Source: Latescibacteria bacterium UBA6620 (GTDB lineage Bacteria; Latescibacterota; UBA2968). From it: 64,000 nucleotides of DNA. The notes beneath the pieces were generated by a model, which worked only from the letters and a program-made list of their open reading frames with translations, had not been told where the DNA came from and did not search any database. Below, one piece after another: positions 62,784 to 64,000 of the stretch (the first letter of the stretch is position 1; each line of letters opens with the position of its first letter). Position numbers and translations under genes: made by a program. The stretch covers positions 210,867-274,866 of the forward strand of contig DJHM01000034.1 in the NCBI GenBank assembly GCA_002433075.1, in the 5' to 3' direction.

Positions 62784-62856
62784 CACTCAACCCGGTCACC
62801 AAAAACGAACCGGCCCCGGATATCGGGACCGGTTTTCGAACGCATCTGTAGTAGGG

Positions 62857-63447
62857 TCAGGAATCGCTGTCGTGCGTCTGACGGCGAACGTGCAGAACGC
62901 GCTCAAGGGTCGTCACATTCGACAGAATCGCGATTCCCCAGGCAGCCATAGTCAGGCCCATCGTACCGATCAACCCTCCAACACCGAGCGCGATGACGCG
63001 TTCGGGCCGCTGCATAAAGCCGACTTTGCACTCTTCTCCCAACCCCTCGGCGCGGGCTCGAACGTAACTGACCATCAGAGAACCCGCCATCGCGAAAAAC
63101 AGTGCGGAGCTTGTCCAGAGTGAACCCGCCTTAATGAAGCTGACAGCGAGTCCAAACCAGACGATGATCTCGGAATATCGGTCGACGGTCGAGTCGAGAA
63201 GAGCGCCAAACTTGGATGCGGTCTGACCCGCCCGGGCGACCTGGCCATCGAAGAAATCGAAGATCCCGGCGACCAGGACTGCCAGCCCTCCCCATCTATA
63301 GAATCCGAGGGCGAACAGCGTCGCAGCCACTAGGTTGAGTGCGAAACCAAGGAGCGTTAAAACATCGGGGGAACAATGAAGCCGGACGAGAAAGTTCGTC
63401 GAAGGCTGCAGCATGGCTGCTACGTCGTCTTTAACTCTCTCGATCAA
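62857..63447 (-). CDS. CDP-alcohol phosphatidyltransferase
   Basis: About 196 residues, five or six membrane helices. The family signature D-G-x2-A-R-x8-G-x3-D-x3-D is complete (FDGQVARAGQTASKFGALLDSTVDRY, about 57-82), so it can transfer a phosphatidyl or phosphoglyceryl group to an alcohol (glycerol-P, inositol-P or another). Phosphatidylinositol-phosphate synthase-like and PgsA-like readings are both open. The start is uncertain: TTG at MIERVKDDV fits the family, and the open frame reaches 150 nt further upstream. Confidence 0.83.
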   Translation of the reverse strand: MIERVKDDVAAMLQPSTNFLVRLHCSPDVLTLLGFALNLVAATLFALGFYRWGGLAVLVAGIFDFFDGQVARAGQTASKFGALLDSTVDRYSEIIVWFGLAVSFIKAGSLWTSSALFFAMAGSLMVSYVRARAEGLGEECKVGFMQRPERVIALGVGGLIGTMGLTMAAWGIAILSNVTTLERVLHVRRQTHDSDS

Positions 63448-63597
63448 CGGAACCGGGCTCCTGGGCTGGGGTTGCGGATTTCGAGGAAAATATAGATCAA
63501 AGGGAATAGGCCAGCAAGCGAAAACTCTGAGCCTAAACCCCCTATAAAACAACAAGTTCGAAGTACTGTACAGCCCCGAGGCTCTTCGGCAATCCAA

Positions 63598-63640
63598 GAA
63601 AAAAGCCCCCCAACCTTAAGGCTCGGAGGGCTTCAAGAGT
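63598..63640 (-). terminator. Intrinsic terminator of the cyclophilin gene
   Basis: Minus strand: an imperfect stem AGCCCTCC...GGGGGGCT followed by TTTTTTC, about 15 nt after the stop. Confidence 0.7.
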
Positions 63641-63655
63641 TCGTGACCGGTTCGG

Positions 63656-64000
63656 TTATCTCTTTACGTCGATTCGAGTAATCCGAACGGTCTTCACGGG
63701 ACGGTCGCCTCGACCGGTTTCGCCTTCGGCGATCTTATTCACGATATCCATCCCCGAGGTCACTTTACCGAAGACCGTGTATTTCCCATCCAGATTGGGA
63801 GTTGTCCCGTGCATGATGAAGAACTGGCTACCGGCGCCCATGGTGATATCTGAGGTTCTCGCCATTGAAAGCACGCCCGGTGTATGCTTGAGGTTATTGA
63901 ACTCGTGAGGGATGCTCACGATTGGACCTCCCGTTCCATCGTTGGCGGGATTATCATCCTTGCTCAGCGGATCGCCCCCCTGGATCATGAAATTCTTGAT
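63656..64000 (-). CDS. Peptidyl-prolyl cis-trans isomerase, cyclophilin type (5' end beyond window)
   Basis: The last ~115 residues of a cyclophilin: FMIQGGDP, the catalytic-face SQFFIMHGTTPNLDGKYTVFGKV and the final VKTVRITRIDV strand. Trp of the cyclosporin site is not present in the LDG(K/R) segment, as usual in bacteria. It speeds X-Pro isomerisation. The N-terminus, including any signal peptide, lies outside, so the compartment cannot be told. Confidence 0.9.
   Translation of the reverse strand: MKNFMIQGGDPLSKDDNPANDGTGGPIVSIPHEFNNLKHTPGVLSMARTSDITMGAGSQFFIMHGTTPNLDGKYTVFGKVTSGMDIVNKIAEGETGRGDRPVKTVRITRIDVKR

Noticed and set aside
1..64000. CRISPR array
   Set aside because: No evenly spaced identical repeats of 24-40 nt with unique spacers were found. 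The heptad arrays have no spacers, and the FN3, TPR and FG-GAP repeats are protein-coding.
1..64000. tRNA or rRNA genes
   Set aside because: I found no cloverleaf with TTC-type T-loop and acceptor stem, and no rRNA-like sequence. A tRNAscan run would settle this.

Overview
The window (about 60% GC) comes from a Gram-negative bacterium of the FCB type. My best guess is Candidatus Latescibacterota (WS3) or a close relative. This rests on lifestyle genes rather than a phylogenetic marker: two phytanoyl-CoA dioxygenase-like enzymes, a sulfatase, a PQQ-type propeller protein and a mannonate dehydratase side by side, a TonB-dependent receptor, very large secreted FN3 and FG-GAP proteins ending in FlgD/T9SS-type C-terminal domains, and a PorV-like barrel. 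No rRNA or tRNA was seen.

Layout. 1-8.4 kb: catabolic block (nucleotidyltransferase tail, MetE-like enzyme, PhyH, PQQ propeller, sulfatase, UxuA-like enzyme, S9 peptidase). 8.4-14.5 kb: a heterodimeric ABC exporter behind a 14-bp-arm palindromic operator candidate, then a TonB-dependent receptor. 14.6-31.4 kb: small soluble enzymes, a cold-shock gene with a terminator-containing leader, polA, and a striking number of broken genes. 31.5-38.5 kb: two tightly overlapping minus-strand operons (NAPRTase-moaD-moaE-phosphatase-permease; ATP-grasp-like protein-larE-def-PHP). 38.6-41.5 kb: a Pro/Ala-rich repeat protein, a decayed FlhG/MinD-like ATPase and a GT9 glycosyltransferase. 41.6-57.1 kb: the most unusual part, an extracellular or outer-membrane block. 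It holds a 2047-aa FN3/cohesin/dockerin protein, then an operon of a double 7-bladed FG-GAP propeller, a single 7-bladed propeller and a PorV-barrel/transglutaminase/TPR fusion, and then a small secreted TPR protein. 57.2-64 kb: CHASE2 adenylate cyclase, CtpA protease, thymidylate kinase, CDP-alcohol phosphatidyltransferase and a cyclophilin running off the end.

The best candidate for an undescribed system is 47.9-56.4 kb. There a PorV-like barrel fused to a papain/transglutaminase-fold enzyme sits in one operon with propeller proteins, one of which carries a T9SS-like C-terminal domain. It could be a cargo-processing or surface-anchoring machine. That is inference.

Other themes are seven decayed genes in 64 kb, three heptanucleotide tandem-repeat arrays resembling cyanobacterial STRR repeats, a RAYT transposase relic containing its own palindrome, and a MoaD whose terminal Gly-Gly is buried by a tail encoded by a palindrome.
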